A stretch of 64,000 nt of DNA from CAILZL01 sp049840395. Its GTDB lineage: Bacteria > Pseudomonadota > Gammaproteobacteria > Steroidobacterales > Steroidobacteraceae. The stretch spans positions 1-64,000 of the forward strand of contig JASGLD010000005.1 of NCBI GenBank assembly GCA_049840395.1, read 5' to 3'. The position numbers were made by a program, and so were the translations under genes. The notes below the pieces were generated by a model. The model was not told where the DNA came from. It saw only the letters and a list, made by a program, of their open reading frames with translations, and did not search any database. Positions 36,428 through 45,307 of this stretch are shown here, in pieces. Position 1 is the first letter of the stretch, and each line of letters opens with the position of its first letter.

Positions 36428-37884
36428 GTGAGGCCGCACCCGGCGCCTCGGTTGGATTGATATGGCGCAACACCACCTACCTGCTGATCGCTCAGATCCT
36501 GGTGGTGCCGCTGTCATTGATTACCAATCTATTGGTGGCGCGCTATCTCGGCCCCGGTGATTTCGGTCTGCTATATCTGGCGACTACCTTCGTCACCTTC
36601 GGTTTTCTGTTTATTGAATTCGGTCAGAGCGGCGCATTGGCCGGGTTGATTGCGGAACGACGCGCCAGTGCCGGCCAACTACTCGCCAGCGCGCTGACCT
36701 GGCGCTTCCTGATGATGCTGCCGGTGTTCGCGGTGCTATGCCTGCTCGGCTGGTCGCTGGGCTACTCGACAGAATTTCTCGGCGCGGTCGCGTTGATGAT
36801 GTTGATCTCGGCCTTGGGCACCCTCTCGCTGGCCAGTCATGATGTGTTTCGCGGTCATGAGCGCACGGATATCGGCGCCATCACCTTCGTGTTCTGGAAG
36901 TTGCTGATCCTCATCGTTTGCGTGCCGGTGTTGTTGAATGGCGGACGCCTGCATGCCTTCCTCTGGGCGCAGGCTGCTTGCACGGCCATCGGTGCGGTGG
37001 TGATGTTGTGGTTGTTGCGACGCCTGCAACTCACCGGCCTGCGCGCCAGCTGGCATTCGATCAAAGAATTGCTGCAACGTGGCTGGCCGTTCTTCTCGCT
37101 GTCACTGATGTTCCTGCTACAGGAAAACGTCAACGCCGTGCTACTGGCGCGCTATGCCAGCGCCGAGTCGGTGGGCTGGTATGCCGCCGCCAGCAAGTTG
37201 ATCGGTCTGCTGGTGTATCCCACCAGCGCGTTGACCGCCGCCTTGTATCCCACCTTGAGCCGGTTGCGAGTTGAAGATACTCAGCAATTTTTACAAGCAG
37301 CGGCCAGCGCCCTGCGCGTAACCGTGCTGTGTTCGGTGCCGGTAGCCGCAGGCTGTGCACTGTTCCCGGAACTGGGTGTATGGGTATTCGACGCCAGCAC
37401 CTTCGGCCCAACCGCCGACAATCTGCGCATCCTCTCGTTGTACCTGTTACTGGTGTACATCAGCATGCCGCTGAGCACCACCTTGATGTCGGGTGGCCGG
37501 CCGCGCGTATGGATCATCCTGCAATTGATGTGCGTGGTGATAAGCGCCGCATTGAATCCCTGGTTGATCCCCTGGTGCGAATCACAGTTCGGCAATGGTG
37601 GTCTGGGCGTATCCGCCTCCATCGTGCTCTGTGAAACGGTGATGGTGATCGGTGCCATCTGGCTGTCACCGAAGCAGTTGTTCAATCGCCGGTTGTTGCA
37701 GCATGTAGTGATCGCCTTGCTGGGCGGCGCTGCGATGCTTGCAATCGCCACACTGATGCGTGGCTATACATCGTGGCTGGTAGCGCCACTGTCAGTGCTG
37801 GGCTATGCCGGTGTGCTGTATGCAACCGGCCTGGTGGGCCCCACGCAGCTGCGCGAAATGCGCTCGATGTTTTCGCGACGGTAA
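36424..37884 (+). CDS. MOP-superfamily lipid/oligosaccharide flippase
   Basis: 486 residues with about 13-14 membrane helices. The N-terminal part shows the Wzx/MVF style (TTYLLIAQILVVPLSLITNL, VARYLGPGDFGLLYLATTF), with later family landmarks such as YASAESVGWYAAASKLIGLL and YPTSALTAALYPTLSRL. Proteins of this superfamily flip lipid-linked intermediates across the inner membrane. It overlaps the NRPS stop by four bases (ATGA), so the two are translated together. The natural inference is that it exports or flips the acyl-amino-acid lipid, though a role in sugar-lipid export cannot be excluded. Confidence 0.85.
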   Translation: MSEAAPGASVGLIWRNTTYLLIAQILVVPLSLITNLLVARYLGPGDFGLLYLATTFVTFGFLFIEFGQSGALAGLIAERRASAGQLLASALTWRFLMMLPVFAVLCLLGWSLGYSTEFLGAVALMMLISALGTLSLASHDVFRGHERTDIGAITFVFWKLLILIVCVPVLLNGGRLHAFLWAQAACTAIGAVVMLWLLRRLQLTGLRASWHSIKELLQRGWPFFSLSLMFLLQENVNAVLLARYASAESVGWYAAASKLIGLLVYPTSALTAALYPTLSRLRVEDTQQFLQAAASALRVTVLCSVPVAAGCALFPELGVWVFDASTFGPTADNLRILSLYLLLVYISMPLSTTLMSGGRPRVWIILQLMCVVISAALNPWLIPWCESQFGNGGLGVSASIVLCETVMVIGAIWLSPKQLFNRRLLQHVVIALLGGAAMLAIATLMRGYTSWLVAPLSVLGYAGVLYATGLVGPTQLREMRSMFSRR

Positions 37885-37890
37885 CGGCCG

Positions 37891-39045
37891 CTAGTGTCCC
37901 TTGAATAGTTCGACAACGCTGTTCGGTGCACCGCTACCGAAAAATAGCAGTTGATTCTTAGTCGTCTGATCGGCCACAGCGGCGCTGCGCGGAAACAACG
38001 CTCGCTCATACTCAATCAATGCAGCTTCAATATCATTGAGATGTGCGCTTAGTGCCTTGCCCAGTTCGGCACCGTCATAGATGGCCAGGTTGGCACCCTC
38101 ACCGGCAAAGGGCGACATCAAGTGCGCAGCGTCTCCCAACAACGTAACACCCGAAACTCGCTGCCATTGATGATCTATCGGTAGCGCATAAATTCGTCTT
38201 AGTACCGGCTCTGTCTCGCCATCGGTGATCAAGGCCTTTAGATGCGGCACCCAGTCTGCAAACTCCGCGGCGATACGATCCAGCGCGGTCGATGGCTGGG
38301 TGAAATCAATTGCATCTATCCATGTCTCCGGCTTGTTCAATGCAATGTAAGTGTGCAGCGTCCCGTTCGCGTAACGATGCGCCAATATTCCCTGCCCCGG
38401 TTCAACTGCCATCAGTGTGCCGCTGCCAATTGCATCTGCGCTGGCTTTGTGGCGAGTATCACCGTCGAACAGATGCGTCTCTATAAAAGTGGTGCCGGTA
38501 TAGGTTGGCGTAGCGGTCGACAGCAGTGGACGAACTTTCGACCATGCGCCGTCGGCGCCAATAAGCAGGTCCGTCGTTATTGATAAACCGCTAGCGAATG
38601 TCAGTTGGTGCTGTCCGTCACCGATTCGATTTACTGTTGCCAGCTTGTGCCCCCAACGTATGGCATCCGACGGTAACGACTCAATCAACAGTCGGCGCAG
38701 ATCGCCTCTGCTAACTTCAGGCTTGGCTGCCTTACCTAGCCCAGGCTTGTCGAGTAAGACCTTGCCATGCTTATCAACTACCCGCTTCGCGTCTTCGCCC
38801 GGCAGCACCAGCTCAAGAAATTTTTCATACAAGCCCGCAGCCTTCAGCCCAAGCTGGCCGTTGTATTCGTGGATATCCAGCAAGCCGCCCTGTGCGCGTG
38901 CATCCGGCGACGCTTCAGCTTCGTAGATCGTCGCTTGAATGCCGTTGATGTACAGCAATCGAGCCAGCGTCAATCCGCCCAGGCCGGCGCCAACGATGGC
39001 GATACGCGAATTGGCTAAAGATTTTGAGGTGCGAGGTATGTTCAT
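37891..39045 (-). CDS. TetX-like FAD-dependent monooxygenase
   Basis: 384 residues, very near the usual 380-390 of Tet(X) relatives. RIAIVGAGLGGLTLARLLYI binds FAD. EAEASPDARAQGGLLDIHEY is the characteristic TetX-type segment. The FAD-linked hallmark GDAAHLMSPFAGEGANLA is present, as is DLLIGADGAWSKVRPLL ('DG' motif). Such enzymes hydroxylate aromatic or polyketide substrates, and some inactivate tetracyclines. Activity here is unproven, because most homologues in environmental bacteria act on unknown substrates. It converges with the flippase gene. No tetracycline regulator gene is adjacent. Confidence 0.8.
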   Translation of the reverse strand: MNIPRTSKSLANSRIAIVGAGLGGLTLARLLYINGIQATIYEAEASPDARAQGGLLDIHEYNGQLGLKAAGLYEKFLELVLPGEDAKRVVDKHGKVLLDKPGLGKAAKPEVSRGDLRRLLIESLPSDAIRWGHKLATVNRIGDGQHQLTFASGLSITTDLLIGADGAWSKVRPLLSTATPTYTGTTFIETHLFDGDTRHKASADAIGSGTLMAVEPGQGILAHRYANGTLHTYIALNKPETWIDAIDFTQPSTALDRIAAEFADWVPHLKALITDGETEPVLRRIYALPIDHQWQRVSGVTLLGDAAHLMSPFAGEGANLAIYDGAELGKALSAHLNDIEAALIEYERALFPRSAAVADQTTKNQLLFFGSGAPNSVVELFKGH

Positions 39046-39360
39046 AGCGTGTTCCAGCGATCACGAATCATGTCAAAACATGGCTCGTATTTGATCCGAC
39101 GTATGTCGGGGGAACCGCTGGCCGACCTCGCTATGGCGAGGTGGCGTATGCGTGACTATCATGAGGCTCAAGCGCCGGTGGATGCAGACAGTCGTTTTTC
39201 GCGATATTCGCTTGGGAATATAACATGCACAGGACCCAGCATGGCTCTTCGATGGAATATCCTGTTTATTTACATCGAAAACTGACCAACCTTTGGAGTG
39301 AATAGGTAAGTGCGGCGGCTTGGGAATGATTCCGGCCATAGGCGCATTCCTAAATGCGCC
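39046..39360. other. Intergenic stretch with a hairpin at its right end
   Basis: About 315 bases with no supported gene. The end nearest the Cfa-like gene has GGCGCATT / AATGCGCC with loop CCTA (39341-39360), a perfect eight-base stem just after the gene stop on the minus strand and without a U-run. A weaker hairpin, CCTCGC / GCGAGG, lies near 39127-39142. Confidence 0.45.
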
Positions 39361-40398
39361 CTACGGTTTCGCAAACAAATAGTGCGACACCAGCCACTCA
39401 CGCCCCTGGCTGTACCCCCATAGCTCTGCACAGGACATGAAGAATACGCGCCAGTAGTTCCACCACTTCAGGGCTTGAGTGGCGCCATAAGTTTCGCGAA
39501 ACACCGGCATGATCCTGTCTCGGTGTGCATCCATGTTGGCCAGCCAGGCCTCAGCCGTCTTTTGATAGTGCTGACCACTGACCTTCCAGTGGTTACGCAA
39601 TTTCAAGTCATCTTGAAAATACAGTAGCAAATCGTCGCTGGGCATGATGCCGCCGGTGAAGAAGTACTTCGCCATCCAGTCGGTCTCATCGCGTACTTCA
39701 AAGGGATAGGCGTATTCGCGATGGGTGAATATATGCACAAACAGCGTGCCGCCCGGCTTCAACCAGGTGGAGATTCGCTGCAACAGCACCTGGTAGTTAC
39801 GCATGTGCTCGAACATTTCCACCGACACCACGCGATCGAACTGCTGTGCCGCGGGAAATTGCAACACATTGGCGTCGCAGGTGATGATCTGCAGATTGGT
39901 CAGGCCACGCTGCCGTGCCTGCGCCATGATGTACTCGCGTTGCGAGTTTGAGTTGGAAACACCGGTGATGCGGCTGCGTGGAAATTGTTCCGCCATGTAC
40001 AGGCTCAAACTGCCCCAACCGCAGCCCAATTCCAGAATGTCTTCGCCATTCTGCAGCTGTGCACGTTCGACGGTCATGCGCAGCATCTCGGCTTCGGCTG
40101 CATCGAGCGCAGTAATACCCGGTTGAAAATAACAACTGGAATACTTGAGATGCCTGCCCAGCACGCATTGATAGAACACAGCAGGCACTTCGTAGTGCTG
40201 CTCGTTGGCGGCCTGGGTTTCCACAGCTACCAGACTGGCGCGCAGTCGCTCCACCAATTCCATCAGATGCGCCTGCTGCGCCTCTGGATCACCCTTGTCT
40301 TCTTCAAGCAGGCGCTGCGCCAGCAAACGACGAATGCCATGCCGGATCACCGCATCCGGCACTAAGCCTTTCTCAACCAGCGACATGGAAAGTTTCAT
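39361..40398 (-). CDS. Cyclopropane-fatty-acid-synthase-like SAM methyltransferase
   Basis: 345 residues, shorter than true Cfa (about 380-400). SAM-binding motif ILELGCGWGSLSLYMAEQFP, then ITGVSNSNSQREYIMAQARQ and VSVEMFEHMRNYQVLLQRIS, then GGTLFVHIFTHREYAYPFEV, typical of the Cfa-like subgroup that also includes N-methyltransferase-like members. The Cfa bicarbonate and lipid-binding segments are only partly visible (HYEVPAVFYQCVLGRHLKYSSCYF). It is followed on the same strand, with a four-base overlap at 40395-40398, by the DUF1295 gene upstream of it. The substrate is probably lipid or unsaturated fatty acyl. A small-molecule substrate is the alternative. Confidence 0.82.
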   Translation of the reverse strand: MKLSMSLVEKGLVPDAVIRHGIRRLLAQRLLEEDKGDPEAQQAHLMELVERLRASLVAVETQAANEQHYEVPAVFYQCVLGRHLKYSSCYFQPGITALDAAEAEMLRMTVERAQLQNGEDILELGCGWGSLSLYMAEQFPRSRITGVSNSNSQREYIMAQARQRGLTNLQIITCDANVLQFPAAQQFDRVVSVEMFEHMRNYQVLLQRISTWLKPGGTLFVHIFTHREYAYPFEVRDETDWMAKYFFTGGIMPSDDLLLYFQDDLKLRNHWKVSGQHYQKTAEAWLANMDAHRDRIMPVFRETYGATQALKWWNYWRVFFMSCAELWGYSQGREWLVSHYLFAKP

Positions 40399-41192
40399 AC
40401 GTTACGTCCTTTGTCTTGGCGAGGCGGCAGAGGAATGAATGCGCTCACTCTGCGTTGATAGTCCCGATATGCATCGCCCCTGGAACGCAGCGCTTGCTCT
40501 TCGGTTGGCTTAACGCCAGTGACGTTAATAAGGAAATGCAGCATTAGTAACGGCAACAATAAAGTTAACCAGCCGCCGGGAGAAGCCAGTGCAAACAAGG
40601 CATAGCCAATCCAGATCAGCCACTCGAAAAAATAATTGGGATGGCGCGACCAACCCCATAAACCCACATCGCACACCCTGCCCTTGTTGGCCGGCACTTG
40701 CTTGAAGCGTTTGAGCTGCGCATCGGCCAGCGATTCGCCGCCTATGGCCACAACCCACACACCGGCTCCAACAATTTCCAAGGCATGCAGGCCGGTTTCT
40801 GAATTCACCGCCGCAAACAGCATGGGCAGACTCAGCACCACATTGAGCAATGCCTGAAATTGAAAGAAGGCCAGAAACTTTAAATTCAAGTTACCCTTGG
40901 TTCCCCACTCTGCACGCAACTGCACGTAGCGACCTTCTTCCGGTTCACCGATGATGCGGCCGGCCAAATGCACCGCAAGGCGTGTGCTCCACAACAGGTA
41001 CATAAGACAGATCAATAAGCGCCGCGTGGCATCACCATCGCTCAGCGCACCGTAAATCAATGCCAACAAGGCAAAGTTGATCGACCAACCGATATCTACA
41101 TAGCTGAAGTTGCGTTGTTTGATACCCAATAACCAGAGCAACAGCATCACCAGGACAACTGCAGCAGTGCCGATGAGCAGCAGGGCTAGCAT
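40395..41192 (-). CDS. DUF1295 membrane protein (steroid-reductase/ICMT-like)
   Basis: 265 residues with six to seven membrane helices. The C-terminal part carries the DUF1295 signature (GLWGWSRHPNYFFEWLIWIG, then GVKPTEEQALRSRGDAYRDY). This fold is shared with sterol reductases and isoprenylcysteine methyltransferases, with NADPH or SAM at the cytoplasmic face. It sits between the Cfa-like and DUF1475 genes on the same strand and overlaps the Cfa-like start by four bases. DUF1295 genes commonly accompany Cfa-type genes in proteobacteria, so it is probably part of a membrane-lipid modification pathway. Confidence 0.85.
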   Translation of the reverse strand: MLALLLIGTAAVVLVMLLLWLLGIKQRNFSYVDIGWSINFALLALIYGALSDGDATRRLLICLMYLLWSTRLAVHLAGRIIGEPEEGRYVQLRAEWGTKGNLNLKFLAFFQFQALLNVVLSLPMLFAAVNSETGLHALEIVGAGVWVVAIGGESLADAQLKRFKQVPANKGRVCDVGLWGWSRHPNYFFEWLIWIGYALFALASPGGWLTLLLPLLMLHFLINVTGVKPTEEQALRSRGDAYRDYQRRVSAFIPLPPRQDKGRNV

Positions 41193-41204
41193 GGCAGGGA
41201 GGCC

Positions 41205-41552
41205 CTAGTCATTGCGTGATACCAGCAGTTGAGTCACATCGCCATCCTCGTCCAGCTTGCGCAACTCATTGAGCATGTAGACCGCCATGGCCATGTTGCC
41301 CAGTAACATGATGGCGATAAACCACAGCACTCGTGCCGTTATGCGGCTCTCCTTGTACAGCACCCACATATAAAAAGTGATAAAGCCGAAGTACGCATCG
41401 AACAACGTGGCGATGGTCCAGGCATGGTTGGGTTGCTCTTTAAGGCCGGTCCATTCCCATACCGGCTGCACCCAGCTGGCCCAACCGGTTACACATAGCA
41501 TGCAGATCAGAATCAGAGAGAACAGCAGGGAAAGGGCTCGGCGCGAGTTCAT
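41205..41552 (-). CDS. DUF1475-like small membrane protein
   Basis: 115 residues from the ATG at 41552, with AGG seven bases upstream. The alternative is a TTG 12 bases out. Three hydrophobic segments: LSLLFSLILICMLCVTGWAS, then FDAYFGFITFYMWVLY, then VLWFIAIMLLGNMAMAVYML. The segment WIATLFDAYFGFI-type with 'TLFDAYFGF' fits DUF1475, usually next to Cfa/DUF1295 genes. It lies 12 bases before the DUF1295 start, in one leftward operon. Confidence 0.75.
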   Translation of the reverse strand: MNSRRALSLLFSLILICMLCVTGWASWVQPVWEWTGLKEQPNHAWTIATLFDAYFGFITFYMWVLYKESRITARVLWFIAIMLLGNMAMAVYMLNELRKLDEDGDVTQLLVSRND

Positions 41553-41666
41553 GGCGGCCTGCAATTGGGAGAATTATTGCAAGATACGACCTGCGCCGGG
41601 ATTTGGATTCAGCCTATATAAAAACAGTACACAAACAGTGCCGTCAGCGGCGTCGGCATCCGCGGA

Positions 41667-42710
41667 TCAGGCAGACTTCTCGGCATAAACCCGTGCCGCA
41701 GTGCCATACATAACGGCGGCGCGCTCGGTGGCATTCAAGCTGGCCACGGCGGCCTTGAGAGAAGCAATGTTCTCGGCATACCCACTCAGTGACTGGCCGA
41801 TATCCGAACCCCACATCAGGCGTTCCGCGCCGAATACATCGACGATGTGCCGGGTAAAGGCGGCGTAGTCCAGACCGGCATCCTTGAGACGGTCGAAATT
41901 GATGGTGGTGAGTTTGAAGTTGATATTGGCGGTTTCGCGCAGCGCCAATAGCTTGTCGCCCACACCGAAATCCGGTGCACCCGGCGCAACCAGATCGATG
42001 CCCCGCTGCTGCTTGGCCCAACCCACTTCGTAGTTGGCGCCATGCGGCACGCCGATGTGGTCGATGACAATGGGTAGGTTCGGGAAACGCTGTGCAATGG
42101 TCTTCAATGCGGGCAGGCAGGCATCCAATTGCGTGGCGAAGAAGATGATACACACCGGCAACTGTAGTTGATCAGCGGCCGCCCAAGTCTTTAGTGCAGC
42201 GTCAGAAGTAAACCAGCCCAGATTAGTGTCTTCCGGTTTGGCACCGGCGAGGCGAATGCCTGCCAAACGCTTGTCTTTGCGCCACTGTGCAATCGTGTCT
42301 GGTGTCTTAGCATCCTGCGCATCCACCACCACTACCGGCGCCAGTTGCTGGGGATAGGCGACGGCGGAATCCAGAATGTACGAGTTGTCATAGCCATAGA
42401 TGTGCGCGCGCTGCACGGCACAGGCACGCGTAACGCCGAATTGCTGCATCAAGGCCACGTAGCGCTCGGCGGTAATGGGCTCTTTGAAGTACGACTCATT
42501 CACCGGTTCGCCATCCAGCGGATTTACCGGATAGCGGACGCGATCACCCGAGATTAAATGTGCATGAGTATCGAAGATTTTTTCGGTGGCCGGTGCAGCC
42601 TTGCTGCTGGTCGTCTCAGTGGCGGGTTTACTGCAAGCGCTCAGTAATAAACCCGAGGCAACCAGCGAAGAGCCAACAAAATTTCGGCGTGTAATCCGGT
42701 GCTTGCTCAT
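41667..42710 (-). CDS. Tat-exported lipoprotein amidohydrolase (TIM-barrel metal-dependent hydrolase)
   Basis: 347 residues from the ATG at 42710. The N-terminus is a twin-arginine signal (TRRNFVGSS, hydrophobic, then LLLSAC lipobox). The barrel has FDTHAHLISGDRVRYP (metal-binding HxH), NLPIVIDHIGVPH (His) and RLMWGSDIGQSLSGY (Asp), the amidohydrolase_2 pattern. It should be folded in the cytoplasm, exported by Tat and anchored by a lipid. No substrate is predictable. It lies 100 bases upstream of the DUF1475 gene on the same strand and is divergent from the desaturase gene. Confidence 0.82.
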   Translation of the reverse strand: MSKHRITRRNFVGSSLVASGLLLSACSKPATETTSSKAAPATEKIFDTHAHLISGDRVRYPVNPLDGEPVNESYFKEPITAERYVALMQQFGVTRACAVQRAHIYGYDNSYILDSAVAYPQQLAPVVVVDAQDAKTPDTIAQWRKDKRLAGIRLAGAKPEDTNLGWFTSDAALKTWAAADQLQLPVCIIFFATQLDACLPALKTIAQRFPNLPIVIDHIGVPHGANYEVGWAKQQRGIDLVAPGAPDFGVGDKLLALRETANINFKLTTINFDRLKDAGLDYAAFTRHIVDVFGAERLMWGSDIGQSLSGYAENIASLKAAVASLNATERAAVMYGTAARVYAEKSA

Positions 42711-42848
42711 TGATTTGACCATATATGACAGGGATCGCCATAACTAACGACACGAATGCTCATTTTGCATCCGGCGCGCCACCCATTGCTATCAGGATTG
42801 TGAACCTATCTATGCCTGGGCGACATAGGCGATGAATCCGAATTCTCT

Positions 42849-43931
42849 ATGGCGACGTATTTCAGTTCATCGATGCAGAGAAACCGCGAACCCTTCATGC
42901 AGCAGCCAATAAGTAATAAATCCCTGGCACACCGCCTGTTCAACAACCTGCGGTTATGGTTCGTGGCCGATGCCGGCAGCATGAATATCAGCGACGCCTC
43001 GACCGACCGCATCGAATGGTCGCGAGTCATTCCCTTTGTCGGCATGCATCTGATGTGTTTTGCCGTGATCTGGGTGGGCGTCAGTCCGGTGGCGGTAGTC
43101 GTGGCGGTACTGGCCTACCTGGTGCGCATGTTCGCCATTACCGGCTTTTATCATCGCTACTTCTCGCATCGCACCTTCAAGACCTCGCGCGTCGCTCAGT
43201 TTGTGTTCGGGGTGCTGGGTGCGGCTGCCGTGCAACGTGGCCCGGTGTGGTGGGCGGCGCATCATCGACATCATCATGCGCATTCGGATCAACCTGCCGA
43301 TCCACACTCGCCTGCGCAACATGGTTTCTGGCACGCCCATATGGGCTGGTTCCTGACACAACGCGGCTTTGCGCCGGACATGCAGCGGGTGCGTGACCTG
43401 CAACGTTTTCCCGAACTTCGCTGGCTGGATCGCTTCGACATCGCCGTGCCGGTATTACTGGCCTATGGAATGTTGCAGCTAGGTCAGTACCTTGAAGTGC
43501 ATGAGCCACAACTCGGCACCACTGGTTGGCAGATGTTGATATGGGGATTTTTCATTTCCACCGTCGCCTGCTATCACGGCACTTACACCATCAACTCACT
43601 GGCGCATGTGTTCGGGCACCAGCGTTATCAAACCGGCGATGACAGCCGTAACAACTGGTTGCTGGCCCTGCTCACGCTGGGCGAAGGTTGGCACAACAAT
43701 CATCATCATTATCCGGCATCGACTCGTCAGGGCTTTTACTGGTGGGAGATCGACATCACTTACTACCTGCTCAAGTGTCTGTCGTGGCTGGGCATCATTT
43801 GGGATTTGAAGCCGGTGCCGCTGGAGGTGCGGGAACGTCATGCGGTGCGGCATGTAAGTGGCTCTGGCCCCCACCCTAACCCTCCCCCGCTTGCGGGGGA
43901 GGGAACCGGAAACGTGCGGGCTCGGCAATGA
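42849..43931 (+). CDS. Membrane acyl-CoA/acyl-lipid desaturase
   Basis: 360 residues; ATGs at 42873 and 42897 are alternatives and no start has a clear ribosome site. The three His boxes of the stearoyl-CoA desaturase class are present: HRYFSHRTF, HRHHHAHSD and HNNHHHYP, separated by two pairs of membrane helices. The last 20 or so codons (GSGPHPNPPPLAGEGTGN) come from a GC-rich repeat inserted at the 3' end, so the native C-terminus was shorter. The enzyme would introduce double bonds needed by Cfa enzymes. The stop overlaps the next gene by four bases. Confidence 0.9.
   Translation: MATYFSSSMQRNREPFMQQPISNKSLAHRLFNNLRLWFVADAGSMNISDASTDRIEWSRVIPFVGMHLMCFAVIWVGVSPVAVVVAVLAYLVRMFAITGFYHRYFSHRTFKTSRVAQFVFGVLGAAAVQRGPVWWAAHHRHHHAHSDQPADPHSPAQHGFWHAHMGWFLTQRGFAPDMQRVRDLQRFPELRWLDRFDIAVPVLLAYGMLQLGQYLEVHEPQLGTTGWQMLIWGFFISTVACYHGTYTINSLAHVFGHQRYQTGDDSRNNWLLALLTLGEGWHNNHHHYPASTRQGFYWWEIDITYYLLKCLSWLGIIWDLKPVPLEVRERHAVRHVSGSGPHPNPPPLAGEGTGNVRARQ
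43867..43904. repeat. GC-rich palindromic repeat at the 3' end of the desaturase gene
   Basis: One copy of the CCCCCACCCTAACCCTCCCC-palindrome family. It is read in frame and replaces or extends the last residues before the overlapping start of the next gene. Confidence 0.85.
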
Positions 43932-45307
43932 GCATGTCCATGAACAACGCACCAGTTACACGTATCGCCATCATTGGTTCCGGTATTGCCGGTATGACTG
44001 CGGCGTACCGGCTGCATCAGCAAGGCCACGAGATCACGGTGTATGAGGCCAACGATTATTTCGGCGGACATACTGCGACCATCGACGTAGAGCATCACGG
44101 CAAGCACTGGGCCATCAATACTGGCTTCATCGTCTTCAACGACTGGACCTATCCCAATTTCATTGCGTTGCTTGATGAACTGGAAGTGCCCTGGCAGTAC
44201 TCGAATATGAGTTTCTCGCTGCGCTGCGAACGCACCGGGCTGGAATACAACGGCACTTCGATCAACAGTCTGTTTGCACAACGGCTGAATATCCTGCGGC
44301 CATCTTTTTTGCGCATGATTCGCGACATTCTGCGCTTCAACGAACAAGCACGCGAACTATTGCAACCTGGCGCGCCCGAACTGACGCTATCCGAATATCT
44401 GCAGAGCAGAAACTATTCGCAGGCCTTCATAGAACGCTACATCGCGCCCATGGGTCGCGCCATCTGGTCGGCCACCGAAAGCGCCATGTTGAATTTCCCA
44501 GCACGCTTCTTCGTTGATTTCTTCTATCGTCATGGCTTCCTCAATGTAAACAATCGTCCGGTGTGGCGCGCCATCAAGGGAGGCTCACGCGAATATGCAC
44601 GCAAGCTGGTGGCTCCATATAAAAATCGCATCCGACTCAGCACCCCCATTGCCGGTGTCAAGCGTGAAGCACACCAGGTGTTAACGCTTACCCGCGCCGG
44701 CCATGTGGATGCTCACGACTACGTGGTGTTCGCCTGTCATAGCGATCAGGCTTTGAAATTGCTCGAACGGCCTGCCTCCGTTGAGCGGGAAATACTGGGC
44801 GCGTTTACTTACCAGGAAAACGAAGTGTTGTTGCATACCGATACTCGCATGCTGCCGCACAAGCCCTTAGCGCGCGCTGCGTGGAACTATCACTTGCTGG
44901 ATCGTCAGCAGGATCGCGTGGCGCTGACCTATGACATGAATGTATTGCAGAACCTCGAAACCGAAGACCAGTTTCTGGTCACGTTGAATCGCAATCAGGA
45001 CATCGCCCCAGACAAAGTATTAGGTAGTTACGTCTATCACCATCCCGTATATACGCCGGGCGCGGTGGCCGCACAGCAACGCCATGCAGAGATTAATGGC
45101 AAGCAACGCACCTTCTACTGCGGCGCTTACTGGCGTTATGGTTTCCATGAAGATGGTGTAGTGAGTGCGCTGCGAATGCTGGAGGCCTTCAACGCGCTAA
45201 ATTCAGGAGCCACCGCCCCCACGCAGTTAGCAATCCAATCAAACATTATTCAGCTTGATTCCCGCCTGCGCGGAAATGACGGATCGCGTAGAGAAACTTC
45301 ATCATGA
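43928..45307 (+). CDS. Amine-oxidase-like FAD flavoprotein
   Basis: 459 residues. FAD-binding IAIIGSGIAGMTAAYRLHQQ, then EANDYFGGHTATID, and GCHSD-like FACHSDQALKLLERP. C-terminal YWRYGFHEDGVVSALRMLEA. This is the flavoprotein commonly found beside Cfa and DUF1365 genes. In Rhodobacter, related flavoproteins and Cfa-type methylases take part in making methylated furan fatty acids, so a role in oxidising a methylated acyl chain is a reasonable inference. The extreme C-terminus (QLDSRLRGNDG) comes from another repeat. It overlaps the desaturase and DUF1365 genes by four bases each. Confidence 0.82.
   Translation: MSMSMNNAPVTRIAIIGSGIAGMTAAYRLHQQGHEITVYEANDYFGGHTATIDVEHHGKHWAINTGFIVFNDWTYPNFIALLDELEVPWQYSNMSFSLRCERTGLEYNGTSINSLFAQRLNILRPSFLRMIRDILRFNEQARELLQPGAPELTLSEYLQSRNYSQAFIERYIAPMGRAIWSATESAMLNFPARFFVDFFYRHGFLNVNNRPVWRAIKGGSREYARKLVAPYKNRIRLSTPIAGVKREAHQVLTLTRAGHVDAHDYVVFACHSDQALKLLERPASVEREILGAFTYQENEVLLHTDTRMLPHKPLARAAWNYHLLDRQQDRVALTYDMNVLQNLETEDQFLVTLNRNQDIAPDKVLGSYVYHHPVYTPGAVAAQQRHAEINGKQRTFYCGAYWRYGFHEDGVVSALRMLEAFNALNSGATAPTQLAIQSNIIQLDSRLRGNDGSRRETSS
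45257..45280. repeat. Small palindromic repeat at the 3' end of the flavoprotein gene
   Basis: GATTCCCGCCTGCGCGGAAATGAC, an imperfect palindrome of a kind widely dispersed in proteobacteria and recognised by its translation SRLRGNDG. It extends the flavoprotein reading frame. Confidence 0.65.

Noticed and set aside
39049..39339. Short frames on both strands near 39.2 kb
   Set aside because: Neither has a ribosome site or protein-like sequence. The area looks like promoter and hairpin DNA.
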